The translations under genes were made by a program, and so were the position numbers. The notes beneath the pieces were generated by a model, which saw nothing but the letters and a program-made list of their open reading frames with translations, had not been told where the DNA came from and did no database searches. From an uncultured Flavobacteriaceae bacterium (GTDB lineage Bacteria; Bacteroidota; Bacteroidia; Flavobacteriales; Flavobacteriaceae), in NCBI GenBank assembly GCA_937136455.1, contig CAKZOO010000061.1, positions 1-64,000 on the forward strand: 64,000 nucleotides of DNA, given 5' to 3'. The stretch's first letter is position 1. Every line of letters starts with the position of its first letter. Shown piece by piece: positions 33,101 to 41,739 of this stretch.

Positions 33101-36100
33101 CATTGAACGATTTCAAAGGTGTTCGTGAAACTTTTGGTAAAATTCTATCTGAATTTCCAAAGACTAATTTTCTTCATGCTTACAGGGTATCAGGTGCTCG
33201 GTCAGAAGCACAAAATATCTATTTTAAATTGTTAAACCAAAAACGTTTGAAGAATATTTCAAAAGAATTGTTCATTGAACAAACAGGAGTAGACCCTTCA
33301 GTAGTAGAACCTGATGCTGTGATAAACGACGAAACAGATGGAGTTAATGTAGAAGCTGACATTCAAATCGATCAGGGGTCAGACAAAGTATCTGATGAAC
33401 GGTCAGACGCAGACGTATCTATCGACCAAGGATCAGATACTATTGTGGATAGTAGCGGTAAGCCTATTGATTTCTTCCATGGAACTAATGCGGTTTTCTC
33501 TGAGTTTAATGATAAACCTGTTTTCCTGACAACTCGTAAAGGGTTGGCTCGGGAACATGCTCGTCGTGGTGAGGCTGGCTCTCCTCGTTTGATTCGTACA
33601 AACGTTTCTATGAGCAACCCTCTGACTCAGCAAATCCCTGATGATCAAGACCCTGATATTTATTGGCTCCACAATGCTGCTCAACTAGAACAGTTGCAGG
33701 CAGATAATAACCATGATGGTATTTATATCTTCAATGATAAAGAAGGTATGATCATTACTGGTCGGGATAACGTTACTCAATTGGATAAAGATTTTGATAA
33801 TTCTTTGCCAGAAAGTGAACGTGCAAATCTCGAATCTAACGATTCTGGTGCTATACTAGAATTAGATACCCCACAGGAACTGAATGTTCATGAGTCCTTC
33901 AATGAGGCTTATGTTGCTGAACCTAAAGACGTAACCAATCTGGAAACGTTTATGAATAAGCATGGGAAACGTATGAACCCTGCGTATTCTAACTTGGTTG
34001 AGCAGTTTATTCCCTTTGTTAAGGAAAAGATGAATGCTCGAATTCAAGCTAAGAAAGTATCTGGTAAACCATTGGTTAGTCTGCTGGCTGAAGGTGCAGT
34101 ACAATCGTACCGCAACCTCCGTAACACAGCCATCGTTGATCCTAACACTGGTGAATATAATTCTGGCCTTGTTGACCTTGCTGGCTTGGCTTTTACTGAC
34201 TGGATGCTCCATGCTACAGGGACTCATCCTAATCGCGTTGGTGACAGGCTGAAAGACTTGGGTGTATCTGAACTGGACCTCACAGATGAACAGTTCGATA
34301 ACCTGTCTTATGGTGTTCCTATCAAACAAGCTGTTGAAAGCATTGCACAACGTACTCTGGACCTCTGGGGTGTTAAGGCTAACGATGATGCTTCTCTTGC
34401 TGCCACACGTGGTATCGTAGAAGGTGTTATCAATGAGATGCTCACAGTAACCACTGAGGCTGATGACAATGGTGATAGCCTTCTGAAGATTGGTGAAATT
34501 CCATCCGTGGTTAATGGTGAAACTGTTACTGCATACGTTCTTCGTGTAGACGGTGAAGCTCTCAAATCTCAGCAAGCATCGTTGAAAGAGAACCGTGAAG
34601 AAGGGTTGTATGAGACTGCACGTGAAGCAGAAACAGGCGAAAAAGAACGTACCTATTCATTTGGTACTCCGATCACCACTATTGCTAACAACCAGACTCG
34701 TTCCAAGATCAAAACCAGTAAGCTGGAAAAGGCTGCATTGGCTAAGATGCAAAGCACTCCTTACTATCTGGATCGTGGTCGTCTGGCTCTTATGGATGCT
34801 CTGGGTGATGACGTTCTGCGTGTCATCCTTGGTTACAATGAATCGGTAGACGATATCAAAAACACAGCACTGAAAAAGTCCGTCGAAGGTAGCAATCGTT
34901 CCATCGAACGGAATATTTCCGATGCTCGTGAGATTGCTGACCAGATGCAAGATGACGAAAATGATACTCCGGTATTCTTCTCAGTAGGTATTACCAAGGT
35001 TGGTCGTCACCAGTATCAGGGGATTAACCCCCAAACAAACAAGGTACTTCGTGAACTGACACCTACTACGTGGGGTACTTACGATTTTAAGAACACTCAG
35101 CATATGAATGCTTTCTGGCTGGCCATTGCTCAACAAGCAGACCTAGCCAAGATTGAGAAAGAACCTCATGTTGAGATTCTAAAAACCATTGGTGATAAAT
35201 TCCAAGCTGAGTTTGGTACTGCAACAGATATGGTTCTGGCTCTGTTGAAGGGTGAAGAGTTTAATGCTCAAGAATTTGCTACTGCTGTAGGTCAGGTAGA
35301 GATGCACCAACTGGCAGCTATTCATGCTGTAGCAGAGATGCGTCTTGCAGAAGAACAGGGACATCAGAGCTTCCGTAGTTCTATTGGTATGGAACTGGAT
35401 GGTTTGACCAACGGTGCTGCTAACATGATGGTAAACTTTGGTCAGGGTGAATTTGACCAACAACAGTTTAACAATCTTCAGCGTATTGGTTTTTTCATCG
35501 GTAAGACTTCTGCATCTATCAATGACTTCTTTAAACCTCTTCCTGATGGTTCTAAGCGTCGTGACCTGTATGAAACCACTGCTGCTCAGTCTATGTACAA
35601 CATGACTATCAACCTGAATAAGATGAAGCCTGAGCAACGTGCTCTTATGCAGGCTGCTGGACGGTTTGCAGCTAAGTTCGGTGACTTCAAACTAGAGAAT
35701 GAAGATGATCTAGAGTCATGGACAATGACCCGTAACACAGCCAAAAACCCCATGACCAAAGTAAACTATGGTTCTGGTGTTAACGGTGTTGGTTACGGCA
35801 TTGCAGATGATATGTTGGTGGAACTGTACCGTAAGATGCAGTCTGTACCTTCTGGTAAAACCTTGGAAGAGTTCTTTGGTTATCCGGGTATGCAGGCTGA
35901 TATGGAACTGCTTCTGGGTCGTCCTCTGAAAGGTCTGACTGCTGAAACAGTATTCTTCGGTAATGATCTAAATATCTTCCGTAAATCGATCACACAGACT
36001 ATCGGTCAGGTTCTGACAGACTCAACCAAACAGGTAATTGGTGATGAGATTACTCGTACCAATGACTTGTTGGTATTTGCTACGAATATCCAGACTGAGT

Positions 36101-39100
36101 TCCTGAAACTGAAGTTTGATCGTATGCTGAAAGAACGTGCTGAACAGCTTGCACAGGAAGGTAAGATTGGCCGTAATAAAAAGGGTGATCCGATCCTGTC
36201 TGAAATCACAAACCGTGATTACAAAGCTATCGTTAACGAGATGCAACGTCTTGCACCTATCATGGCTTCTGATGAACAGACACTTGCTGTTTCTGGTTTC
36301 GATAACCAACGTTCTGATATGCAACTGTCTGCCAATATGGATGATAAACTGCGTATGAATTCGAACCTTCCGGGTCCGGGCAGTGCAGGTGTGAAAGTCA
36401 TCCCATTTGGTGTTATCGGTACTGGTGATGCCATGATGATGAACTTCGTCTATGGCAATGATACAGTAGGTATGGCTAACGATACTCTTCCTATCTTTGA
36501 TGGTATCAACATTCCTCCGATCAAACTTGCTGAGTATTCACAGCACGTTAATGAACAAGTCCTTAAGACTTGGGATCGTGATGTTATGTCTATGGCAATC
36601 ACTAACTTTGATGGTTTCTTGGCTCAAACCACACAGGACCAAGACCTCCTCAATGAGGCATTTGCTACAGCTAAGGAATTGTCCAAGAAAGCTCGGATCA
36701 CCTTTGATACTACTGAGCAACTGTCCAAAGACCTGAATAAACGTCTTGAGGCTAACCGTGCTCGTAAACGGGTACTGAAGCGTATTGCAACTACTGTAGA
36801 TCAGATGGGTGGTTCAGGCCGTGGTTATACTCGTGGTGACCAAGAACTCAGCATGAATGAGATTAACGTACTGATTGATAAAGAGATGCGTGGTGTACCT
36901 GCTGAAAAAGAACCAGCAATGAACACTATCAAGGTAACCAATGCAGCTAACCTAGTAGACAACATGAAGATGGGTCCGGTCTCTAAAAAGGTATGGAGTG
37001 TGATTAAACCCATGCTTCCTGCTGATATCCAGATTGTTATTGGTGATATCGATGCACTGAACCAATACCGCTCAGAGAACTATGCTACCAATGGTGAAGT
37101 TCTGAAAGGTAATGGTAACTTTGACTTTGCCAACAATGTTCTGTTTGTAGTTAATCCGAAGATTGAAACTGTTCTTCATGAGTTGGTTCATGCAGCTACC
37201 TACAGTGAAGTCCTTGCTCACTATAATGGTGATCAACGTCCTGCTGTTGCACGGTTGGAAGAACTGATGAATGAGTTCATGGGTCTGGATGTTATCAATG
37301 AAGGTCAACGTCTGGCACAGGCTGCTATTCTCCAACAACAAGCCCAGAACACACCTGAAGCACAAGCTGCTGCAGTTAACGAATTCATGGCTTGGTCTCT
37401 AACAAACCGTGAAATTGCGAAACAATTGAAGGGAATTAAGGGAACCCTTACTCGACTGGCAACAGTAGTTCGTTCTATCATGCGGAAAATGTTGGGTGGT
37501 GTTCCTGAGAACATGTTTGACGAAGTTGTGTTTGCTACCCAAATCCTTAATGAGAAGGAGATTGATGATGGTAACCACAGCAATGATAATAACGGGAATG
37601 GGAGAGGTAACGGCAATGATTCTGACGGTTCCGACCCCGAGGCGTTTAGCAACTTCTGGATTAATCTGGTTAAAGACCACATCCAAAAGAACCGTGACAA
37701 TCGAACTGAGCTATCCCGTGTTTCTGATCTAGGTCAGAGTGCTAATGAGGTTGTACGTAACCTGCGTCAATCAAATCTGCTTCGTGATCCTGAAAGCCGT
37801 AAGACTTTCCGTGCTATCTACACGGTTATGGGTGCAGAATTTAAACTGCGTCCTCAAGGTCTTATTGCTCTGAACAAACTCTTCAACCATATTGAAGAGA
37901 ACCTTGCACCTGATATGTTCGATGATCCACAGGACTATTCGGATATCATTAGTGCTATCTCTGGTTCACGTAGGGAGACTGGTGATGCCGCAGCCGTACT
38001 ATTGGCTCTCAGCCAAACAAGCAGAAAATTCCGGGAAATTCTGGGAGACCTTCCGAACCCTGAAGGTGAATTTGATGCAGACAATGGTTTGGCTTTGTTC
38101 ATGGCCCAAGTCACTAACGGTCTGTTTACTCGTTTCACTGGTGATTTGGATATTACTGACCGTAATGTAAAACGGGTTCTGGATGATCTTGCCAATGGTT
38201 TGGTTGATCAAGACTTGGCTGATGAATATCGGTTGATGCAGAAAGCTACTCGTAGTTTTGATACTGCTGATAAATGGACTAGCCGTAAATTCCGTCAGAT
38301 TGCTGACTGGAACCAAACTCGTAATGAGCAGGTGCAGGCTGGTACTCGTGCAGATTGGGTTAAGATTGTGTCTGGTATCTCTCAGGCTTTGACTGACCAA
38401 CTGGATGGTGACAAAGCTGCAGATGCTGGTTTGGCTATTAAGTCTCTGATCAATAGTAACAAAATGGATAAACTGATTCCTGTACGGGAAATCATTCAGG
38501 AAGTTATTTCTACTGATGATCTTAACCGTACTCTGATTGGTATGTACGATACTGTCTCTCATTCGATTGCACAGGCTCGTCAGGCTTTCCGTGAAGACCT
38601 TCCGGGTATTCTGGAACGTACCTTTGAGAATGGTGTTACGCCCACTCAGATGACCTCTATGATGAATGTTATTGCTAAGACTGATGCAGCTACATTGACT
38701 GACAGTGTAGAGATGCTGAAGAACGATACAGCACGTGCTGCTCAAATCTCTGAGTTGGAGAAAGACATTCGTGCAGCATATCTGCCTTATGTGGCTCAAG
38801 ACGTACTGGATAAGGCTCTACAGCTTGCTCAGTACATCAATGGTCAGCCTGCAGGACGTATGCTCCTACGTAACGCTTACGCGATTGTAGAGCTTGCTGA
38901 TGAACATAAACCACATATGGAAGAGGTAATTGATCGTCTGATTACTCTCTACGCTATCGATGGTATGCCTATCGAAGATCGTGAAGATGTGGCTAACCTG
39001 CACAATAATGATCCTGAAGCTGTTGAGGGTCTGATTGCTTACATCAAATTCCTGAATGATGAGGAAGAAGGTAAAGCTGCAGGTACTCAGGCTAAACTGA

Positions 39101-40836
39101 ATGCCCTGAAAGGCTATATCCCTAACCATGGTGCTGAAAACCGTAGGATTGTGGTAGCTGATACCCGTGAGAGTGGGTATTGGGAATCTCGTGGTTATCA
39201 ACGTCTGGGTGATTTTGAAGGTGATACGGATAGTGCCTTTGAAAAATCTTATTATGTCTCGACTGTTCGTGAGTCTGGTAACTATTCTCAGGGTATCATG
39301 CAGAATGTTCAGAAGACCTTTAAGGGTGTAGATGTACGCTCCGGTCTGTCTGTGACAGGTGACCTTACTGGTTATGTAAATGATCCTTCCACAGTTGAAC
39401 GTATCACTCAGAACCTGATTGATGATAAGTTTAAGACCAATGATGCTCAGACTCTGGTTCCTGTATTTGATGCAGATAAGGCTATCGTTGGCTACCAGTA
39501 CACAATCGATCCTCAGTATATCCTTGAGCTTCGTCGTGAAGAGAACCTTGCTATTATGCTTGGTGCTTGGCATGGTCGTCAGCTTGAAGAAGAACGTGCA
39601 GCACAGTTTAACTACGCTCTGGTAGATGAATTGAAGGCTCTCTGGGATAACCGGGATAAAGGTACTGATAATGAATTTATCAACGTAGCAGAGACTGATG
39701 ATCCTGTTCTGAAAGAAGCATGGAAACTGGTTCCCAAGGAAATCAAAGACTACATTGAAACCACCTATGGTGAAGATGGGTTTATGATCCGTAAGACAGA
39801 AACCAACGTAGCTGTAGGTTACCGTGAAGCCACTGTGACTGATATGTGGTCTGGTAAGTCTCGACTGCCTAAAGGTTTCCAACAAGCCTTCACACGGACT
39901 GCTCATATGTTCCTTGGTTCTAAAGCAATGAAGTATCTGACTATTGCAGAACAGACGCTGGAAGGCTCTGTATCCTCTGCTAAGGACATCATTGTTATTA
40001 GGTCTCTGGTTGTTCCTGCTGCTAACTTCCGGTCTAACCTGATCCAGTTGGCTGGTCGTGGTGTACCTTTGAAGACTATGGTTAAAGGTTTCCGTGACAA
40101 GCTGTCTGAAGTAGAGCAGATGAACGAGAACGTAACCAAGATGATTGAATTGGAAGCGAAACTTCTGCTGGCTGGTAACGATACTAACAAGCGTAAGATC
40201 ATCGAGACTCAGATCGAAAATATTAAGAAACTGAACTCTCGTATGTCTATTGCTCCAATGGTTGAAGCTGGTCAGTATAAGAACCTGTCCGAAGGTCTTA
40301 CCGATATTGATCGTGAGATTTCTAAAGGTAAACTGGGTGACCTTGCTGATAACTTGGTTGCCAAGCTTCCGGCTGGTGTTCGTACTGTTGGTGAATATGG
40401 ATTGGTTTCGAAGTCCACTAAGCTGTATCAGCTTGCTAACCGAGCTACTCAGTATGGTGACTTCTTGGCTAAGTCTATTTACTACGACCACCTGATTAAA
40501 CAGGGACTTAGCAATGATGAAGCTGTCTCGGTGATTAACCAAGAGTATGTAAACTTCAGCTTCATGGCTGGTCGTACACGTTCTGCTTTGGAACGGTATG
40601 GTTTCCTGTGGTTCCCGGCATTTAAACTTCGCTCTGCAAAGATTGCTATGAACCAAATCAGGGAAAATCCTGTCCGTACTTTGGCAATGAATGCTGCTCT
40701 GCCTGATGTTGGTACACCAGTACAGGATAACATTTTTACCATTACGGGAGAGGGTCGTCTGGGTTATGCAGTTGGTTGGGAAATGATGTTTGATGCACCA
40801 CAACTTAACCCTTGGTACAACCTGATTAATGGATAA
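30136..40836 (+). CDS. Giant virion-encapsidated RNA polymerase (vRNAP, N4 gp50-like) with embedded ADP-ribosyltransferase-like domain
   Basis: A 3,566-residue polymerase packaged in the virion and injected to transcribe early genes. The central polymerase domain (about 1600-2130) shows TxxGR at 1620-1624, motif A Asp1755 (MELDGLTNG), motif B Arg1866-Lys1870-Tyr1878-Gly1879 with T7 spacing, and motif C Asp2122 (LPIFDGINI). N-terminal to it, residues about 1105-1222 look like an ADP-ribosyltransferase fold (FHGT at 1114-1117, FLTT, late Glu1203 in KEGMIITGRDNV). They are preceded by IDQGSD repeats (1078-1083, 1096-1101). Residues about 889-1058 are encoded by clearly AT-richer DNA and look inserted. 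After the polymerase domain is a zincin-like HELVH at 2348-2352. The long C-terminal third is helical; in N4 that part serves encapsidation. Confidence 0.95.
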   Translation: MADTPNSNDILRDVLQNPDALDRIAVSKERGNQLTEQDGVAKDLTELSYGELLFKYGPEVANNRFRIQDSYSDIGRIRRAEREGGDVLDDTALSIAGGFTNLAGNTVGVAAGYGLGELFLDDGRLGAVATTRFTGDVVEDIKSGQTTQLKERQRLQAIEGELDAADSEQQFKDEIEAGRDPFAAALSRVGRDALNTAGRITNDAAVTGDLVAESFGSLGPSSALAGIGGKVLAGTVSRVTANQTAARVAQYTGTTVAIGASEASGAYTDAVDRVMQLNIEQLNNSALFRHMVSEGMSPAEAQIQLAGLTGETAFTNQLPASMALGMLTSRFEAAPIGSFRGAGMMNALKQVSLQGVEEAGQGATATISTNAALNEVADQDIALSEGVGESAASGFIGGIGQAGASGGVAAAQTIADVTSAVAPVAAEAAVDGAKATTQAVKDRATNTDRQSINRLKQLSEGSIASAVQEEVEADDISDGLLAIQEIANESGDPVVQAGQIQVLSQKFDELPPRTKEFVRRMLDTKEVQDVLEKAANTDQNQQEAPAEITQDTVKTTVGIAKTNPANVNPEVVNKILEQDTTPVSESDLPILRGAARIAKAVNDRTSKQVEITRDNNIGLKKQGRPEKPANSTRTASRSIRVQGYTDSNGNDLRSINDFGSDIMQAAQGGVDPKTGRKQDPAALMAQFGLLVEHLNNKVSALNQSFDSNNDKGNGKSIPFRSIYQGVTMKNPGEQGSARPVAYHRSNPNSAAFAREVAADRDAAIETYNALKEMFPDQLGEVQDFVVEPLREDKGGYIDVESLRAEIAAQEAAELASVEAQQGERRLRKDAVLKASESLIDDESEAPGQADAVVEAQAETTEEATSEVTEDTQDDTNDTGTVEADEVNVDADPNDFDPFSEDEIKKIEEKENQESQERAEKTGSAVWHGVSVYKDFYGLNAGDRPNISRQIDPNHFFFSYITTTGLEVAGHFTWKNNVITDLAIASEEGPLNDFKGVRETFGKILSEFPKTNFLHAYRVSGARSEAQNIYFKLLNQKRLKNISKELFIEQTGVDPSVVEPDAVINDETDGVNVEADIQIDQGSDKVSDERSDADVSIDQGSDTIVDSSGKPIDFFHGTNAVFSEFNDKPVFLTTRKGLAREHARRGEAGSPRLIRTNVSMSNPLTQQIPDDQDPDIYWLHNAAQLEQLQADNNHDGIYIFNDKEGMIITGRDNVTQLDKDFDNSLPESERANLESNDSGAILELDTPQELNVHESFNEAYVAEPKDVTNLETFMNKHGKRMNPAYSNLVEQFIPFVKEKMNARIQAKKVSGKPLVSLLAEGAVQSYRNLRNTAIVDPNTGEYNSGLVDLAGLAFTDWMLHATGTHPNRVGDRLKDLGVSELDLTDEQFDNLSYGVPIKQAVESIAQRTLDLWGVKANDDASLAATRGIVEGVINEMLTVTTEADDNGDSLLKIGEIPSVVNGETVTAYVLRVDGEALKSQQASLKENREEGLYETAREAETGEKERTYSFGTPITTIANNQTRSKIKTSKLEKAALAKMQSTPYYLDRGRLALMDALGDDVLRVILGYNESVDDIKNTALKKSVEGSNRSIERNISDAREIADQMQDDENDTPVFFSVGITKVGRHQYQGINPQTNKVLRELTPTTWGTYDFKNTQHMNAFWLAIAQQADLAKIEKEPHVEILKTIGDKFQAEFGTATDMVLALLKGEEFNAQEFATAVGQVEMHQLAAIHAVAEMRLAEEQGHQSFRSSIGMELDGLTNGAANMMVNFGQGEFDQQQFNNLQRIGFFIGKTSASINDFFKPLPDGSKRRDLYETTAAQSMYNMTINLNKMKPEQRALMQAAGRFAAKFGDFKLENEDDLESWTMTRNTAKNPMTKVNYGSGVNGVGYGIADDMLVELYRKMQSVPSGKTLEEFFGYPGMQADMELLLGRPLKGLTAETVFFGNDLNIFRKSITQTIGQVLTDSTKQVIGDEITRTNDLLVFATNIQTEFLKLKFDRMLKERAEQLAQEGKIGRNKKGDPILSEITNRDYKAIVNEMQRLAPIMASDEQTLAVSGFDNQRSDMQLSANMDDKLRMNSNLPGPGSAGVKVIPFGVIGTGDAMMMNFVYGNDTVGMANDTLPIFDGINIPPIKLAEYSQHVNEQVLKTWDRDVMSMAITNFDGFLAQTTQDQDLLNEAFATAKELSKKARITFDTTEQLSKDLNKRLEANRARKRVLKRIATTVDQMGGSGRGYTRGDQELSMNEINVLIDKEMRGVPAEKEPAMNTIKVTNAANLVDNMKMGPVSKKVWSVIKPMLPADIQIVIGDIDALNQYRSENYATNGEVLKGNGNFDFANNVLFVVNPKIETVLHELVHAATYSEVLAHYNGDQRPAVARLEELMNEFMGLDVINEGQRLAQAAILQQQAQNTPEAQAAAVNEFMAWSLTNREIAKQLKGIKGTLTRLATVVRSIMRKMLGGVPENMFDEVVFATQILNEKEIDDGNHSNDNNGNGRGNGNDSDGSDPEAFSNFWINLVKDHIQKNRDNRTELSRVSDLGQSANEVVRNLRQSNLLRDPESRKTFRAIYTVMGAEFKLRPQGLIALNKLFNHIEENLAPDMFDDPQDYSDIISAISGSRRETGDAAAVLLALSQTSRKFREILGDLPNPEGEFDADNGLALFMAQVTNGLFTRFTGDLDITDRNVKRVLDDLANGLVDQDLADEYRLMQKATRSFDTADKWTSRKFRQIADWNQTRNEQVQAGTRADWVKIVSGISQALTDQLDGDKAADAGLAIKSLINSNKMDKLIPVREIIQEVISTDDLNRTLIGMYDTVSHSIAQARQAFREDLPGILERTFENGVTPTQMTSMMNVIAKTDAATLTDSVEMLKNDTARAAQISELEKDIRAAYLPYVAQDVLDKALQLAQYINGQPAGRMLLRNAYAIVELADEHKPHMEEVIDRLITLYAIDGMPIEDREDVANLHNNDPEAVEGLIAYIKFLNDEEEGKAAGTQAKLNALKGYIPNHGAENRRIVVADTRESGYWESRGYQRLGDFEGDTDSAFEKSYYVSTVRESGNYSQGIMQNVQKTFKGVDVRSGLSVTGDLTGYVNDPSTVERITQNLIDDKFKTNDAQTLVPVFDADKAIVGYQYTIDPQYILELRREENLAIMLGAWHGRQLEEERAAQFNYALVDELKALWDNRDKGTDNEFINVAETDDPVLKEAWKLVPKEIKDYIETTYGEDGFMIRKTETNVAVGYREATVTDMWSGKSRLPKGFQQAFTRTAHMFLGSKAMKYLTIAEQTLEGSVSSAKDIIVIRSLVVPAANFRSNLIQLAGRGVPLKTMVKGFRDKLSEVEQMNENVTKMIELEAKLLLAGNDTNKRKIIETQIENIKKLNSRMSIAPMVEAGQYKNLSEGLTDIDREISKGKLGDLADNLVAKLPAGVRTVGEYGLVSKSTKLYQLANRATQYGDFLAKSIYYDHLIKQGLSNDEAVSVINQEYVNFSFMAGRTRSALERYGFLWFPAFKLRSAKIAMNQIRENPVRTLAMNAALPDVGTPVQDNIFTITGEGRLGYAVGWEMMFDAPQLNPWYNLING

Positions 40837-40841
40837 TACAA

Positions 40842-40874
40842 GTAGGACCGGGAGATGATCAGTCTCCCGGCTAC
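40842..40874 (+). terminator. Strong hairpin after vRNAP between convergent operons
   Basis: CCGGGAGA-TGATCAG-TCTCCCGG, 8 perfect pairs, extended outside by GTAG/CTAC after a GA bulge. It lies 5 bp beyond the vRNAP stop without a T-run. The remaining stretch to 41041 shows no gene. Confidence 0.55.
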
Positions 40875-41041
40875 CCTACAGCGATGCTTGAGTTGATTAC
40901 TCTCTTTGGTTTAGGGATAGGCTCACAGCACCCCTAGAATATTTTTATTATGGGAAAAAATATCAACAACCTCCGTCATTTTAGTAGCCAACGGTTGGCC
41001 CATCCGCTTAACCAAGTAATCACTCCTTGGAAACGAAATTC

Positions 41042-41266
41042 TTATTTTTTCATAGGGATACAGTACGTAGCTTCAAGTACATCTTGCCAAAATTGGAAAG
41101 ACCCGGATACGATATATTTACCATGTGAGTAATTTCCGTAATTCTTCATGATAAACACTACTGCATTAGGGTTAGTATCATGAGGATGAATCTTATGAAT
41201 GTCTTTTTTATTTAATAGAAACTGATAATTACCATAAACTTTGTCTATGATTTCAATTTTGAGCAT
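41042..41266 (-). CDS. Small hypothetical protein (74 aa)
   Basis: Basic, Tyr/Ile-rich protein beginning MLKIEIIDKVYGNYQFLL. AAGGAAA lies 9 nt before the ATG at 41266, within the leader sequence AATAAACCAATG that resembles other minus-strand leaders. It is at the 3' end of the minus-strand region, convergent with vRNAP. Unrecognised. Confidence 0.6.
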   Translation of the reverse strand: MLKIEIIDKVYGNYQFLLNKKDIHKIHPHDTNPNAVVFIMKNYGNYSHGKYIVSGSFQFWQDVLEATYCIPMKK

Positions 41267-41523
41267 TGGTTTATTTCCTTCTATTTACAACTAAGGAGGC
41301 TCACATTGAGCTATGCTCCATACTCCACATTCGTATGGCGGGATAAGCAACCTATGAAGGGTCGAAGGTCTAGAAGCAATAGACTGATCTAAAAGGTTCG
41401 CAACACTAACTAAGCTGTACGGGCTTCAGCTTCGTGTTCACAGTTCCCCACTCCTTAGATAAAAATAGAAGTGAGAGAGAAGACTCTATGGAGAACTCGA
41501 ATCTTCTCTCTCTGAGGTGTGTT
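41267..41523. other. Non-coding gap with a terminator
   Basis: No reading frame of note. A weak stem, AAGCTG/CAGCTT (near 41413-41433), is present in addition to the terminator at 41466-41512. Confidence 0.5.
41466..41512 (-). terminator. Terminator after the replication operon
   Basis: GAGAGAGAAGA (41473-41483) pairs over 11 bp with TCTTCTCTCTC (41502-41512), with a smaller CTC/GAG stem in the loop. A T-rich tract (41461-41465) follows on the minus strand a few bases later. It ends transcription 12 bp after the 71-aa gene. Confidence 0.65.
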
Positions 41524-41739
41524 CTACTCGGTTGCTATTAACCAGCATATAGCTACTACGACGCAAACAGTAGCTACCCCAAGAATTACGAACACAATAA
41601 CAAAGCCAAAACAGAGTATGGCAATTGCTGCTGCAATGCAAAACATTACTAGGGCAAAAAGCCCTAGTGTTTTGATTACATTACATATCAAAGATAGAAG
41701 ATTTCTTAGCCTTGGTTGCTGTTGCTCCGGGCGTTTCAT
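41524..41739 (-). CDS. Small two-helix membrane protein (71 aa)
   Basis: After a basic start (MKRPEQQQPRLRNLL), residues about 18-68 are continuously hydrophobic (LFALVMFCIAAAIAILCFGF, then FVILGVATVCVVVAICWLIA), giving two membrane helices. GGAAGAG precedes the ATG at 41739, which lies inside the end of the RusA-like gene (59-bp overlap). It could be a holin-like or superinfection-exclusion protein. It is far from the lysis cassette. Confidence 0.7.
   Translation of the reverse strand: MKRPEQQQPRLRNLLSLICNVIKTLGLFALVMFCIAAAIAILCFGFVIVFVILGVATVCVVVAICWLIATE

Noticed and set aside
38866..40803. 645-codon open frame opposite to the end of the vRNAP gene
   Set aside because: Antisense shadow of a biased coding sequence; starts and ends without signals and runs against the late operon.
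40950..41132. Plus-strand 60-codon frame after vRNAP
   Set aside because: No ribosome-binding site and overlaps the 74-aa minus-strand gene, which has one.
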